A stretch of DNA of 64,000 bases. It comes from Streptococcus gallolyticus subsp. gallolyticus DSM 16831. Its GTDB lineage: Bacteria > Bacillota > Bacilli > Lactobacillales > Streptococcaceae. A program made the position numbers and the translations under genes. The notes beneath the pieces were generated by a model that saw only the letters and a program-made list of their open reading frames with translations, was not told the DNA's origin and did not search any database. Numbering within the stretch: position 1 is the stretch's first letter; the number at the start of each line of letters is the position of its first letter. Below are positions 63,016 through 64,000 of the stretch, piece after piece. The stretch covers positions 2,064,001 through 2,128,000 of the forward strand of contig NZ_CP018822.1 in NCBI RefSeq assembly GCF_002000985.1. The letters are read 5' to 3'.

Positions 63016-63053
63016 TAAAAACGTTTACATTTTATTTAAAAAAGGAGTATGAT
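63016..63053 (+). promoter_or_regulatory. FMN reductase promoter with cre-like site
   Basis: TTTACA (63024-63029), 18 bases, TATGAT (63048-63053). The minus strand of 63016-63030 reads ATGTAAACGTTTTTA, one mismatch from cre. Confidence 0.55.
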
Positions 63054-63087
63054 ATAGGTAATTATTTGTGTAAAAGAGGTAAACTAT

Positions 63088-63687
63088 ATGAAATTAGTTG
63101 CTATCGTTGGAACGAATTCAGACCGTTCTACCAACCGAAAATTATTAAAATTTATGGCGAAGCATTTTTCTGATTCAGCTGATATTGAAATCCTTGAAAT
63201 CAAAGACTTGCCAGCTTTCAACGAACCAGAAGATAAGTTAGCTCCTGATCCTGTCGCTGATTTTTCTCAAAAAATTGCTAGCGCGGATGGTGTCATTATC
63301 GCAACTCCAGAATATGACCATACGATTCCTGCACCACTTGCCTCTGCTCTTGAATGGATTGCCTACACTAGCCGTGTGCTTATCAATAAACCAACCATGA
63401 TTGTTGGGGCTTCTCTTGGTGCTCTCGGTACTTCACGCGCACAAGCTCATCTCCGTCAAATCCTTGATGCTCCTGAATTAAAAGCACGCATCATGCCAGG
63501 AACAGAATTTTTCCTCGGACATTCTGAACAAGTTTTAGATGATGATTTTAATCTCAATAACCCTGAAAAAGTCGCCGAACTTGAAGATAATTTCAAAGAA
63601 TTCCAATCATTTGTTGAGATTAGTAATCAAATCGTTAGCCAAGCAGACACAGACCGCAAAAGAGCATTTGCTTGGGAAGCCAAATAG
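63088..63687 (+). CDS. NADPH-dependent FMN reductase family protein, copy 1
   Basis: A 199-residue flavodoxin-fold protein. The phosphate-binding start is [16 protein letters not shown], and the flavin-contact motif is IIATPEYDHTIPAPLASALEW. Such enzymes reduce flavin, quinones or azo compounds with NAD(P)H; the substrate is unknown. It is followed 13 bases later by a paralogue, forming an operon. A cre-like site overlaps the promoter. Confidence 0.88.
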   Translation: MKLVAIVGTNSDRSTNRKLLKFMAKHFSDSADIEILEIKDLPAFNEPEDKLAPDPVADFSQKIASADGVIIATPEYDHTIPAPLASALEWIAYTSRVLINKPTMIVGASLGALGTSRAQAHLRQILDAPELKARIMPGTEFFLGHSEQVLDDDFNLNNPEKVAELEDNFKEFQSFVEISNQIVSQADTDRKRAFAWEAK

Positions 63688-63700
63688 GAGGTGACAAGTT

Positions 63701-64000
63701 ATGAAATTAGTCGCTATTGTCGGAACTAACGCCAAAAAATCATATAATCGACTGCTATTACAATACATGGCAAGACATTTTGCCAAAAAGGCAGACATCG
63801 AGATTTTAGAAATCACAGATGTACCAATGTTCAATGAAACAGATGACCAGACAGAGTCAGCTATTATTCAAGAATTTAATAGCAAAATCACAGAAGCGGA
63901 CGGTGTTATCATTGCCACACCTGAACACAACCACACGATTCCTTCAAGCTTAAACAGCCTTCTTGAGTGGCTTTCTTTCAACATTCATCCTTTAGCTGGC
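63701..64000 (+). CDS. NADPH-dependent FMN reductase family protein, copy 2 (cut by window edge)
   Basis: The frame opens at an ATG at 63701 after AGGAGGTGACAAGTT and is open to the right edge (100 residues visible). It starts [17 protein letters not shown] and has [19 protein letters not shown], paralogous to the previous gene throughout. A tandem pair of this kind may form a two-component or heteromeric reductase; this is inference. Confidence 0.85.
   Translation, partial: MKLVAIVGTNAKKSYNRLLLQYMARHFAKKADIEILEITDVPMFNETDDQTESAIIQEFNSKITEADGVIIATPEHNHTIPSSLNSLLEWLSFNIHPLAG

Overview
The window is a chromosomal segment of a low-GC Gram-positive bacterium, almost certainly a Streptococcus. 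Gene content (codY next to a nicotinamidase-like hydrolase, gatCAB, recG-alr-acpS, tandem DAHP synthases then secA, scrKA/scrBR, efp-gls24-nusB, rpsF-ssb-rpsR) and protein sequences are typically streptococcal. The combination of biotin salvage genes, ahpCF and a sucrose PTS would suit the S. bovis/equinus group; that species-level call is inference, since no rRNA is present.

Layout: 0-4 kb, YqeH/YqeG ribosome-biogenesis genes (yqeH cut by the left edge), a MarR-controlled drug exporter and an EamA transporter. 4-12 kb, gatCAB, codY-pncA with a CodY box upstream of codY, an aminotransferase and a membrane glycerophosphodiesterase. 12-17 kb, a universal stress gene with a long structured leader, a HAD/MazG-like fusion, L-asparaginase and a small DUF2975/HTH operon. 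17-26 kb, recG, alr, acpS, two DAHP synthases and secA. 26-32 kb, the divergent sucrose locus and efp-gls24-nusB. 32-46 kb, small membrane proteins, comEB, pepP, a PASTA protein with a 3' frameshift, uvrA, corA, a hairpin-repeat region, a second DUF2975/HTH operon and rpsF-ssb-rpsR.

From 46.7 to 59.4 kb lies a block that looks accessory: bioB-bioD-bioY under a BirA-type operator, ahpC-ahpF, then a leftward six-gene operon (membrane acyltransferase, two tandem adenylate-forming ligases, a NitT/TauT-type ABC importer). Just upstream of that operon is the most unusual element of the window: a separate transcription unit with a perfect consensus promoter and a strong terminator that carries at least six micro-ORFs of 13-35 codons. 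All encode a conserved [GAS]RYK[ND]GD core using varied synonymous codons. I do not recognise this peptide family. It may be a multicopy precursor or signal peptide system linked to the ligase/acyltransferase operon.

After mutY come a broken GFA-family gene, a palindrome-rich intergenic repeat, an OFA-type MFS gene and two tandem FMN reductases (the second cut by the right edge).

Two further signals deserve attention. One is a set of tandem hairpins with compensatory stem changes and a conserved loop between corA and a DUF1129 gene. The other is a shared operator-like motif in front of the two paralogous DUF2975/HTH operons.
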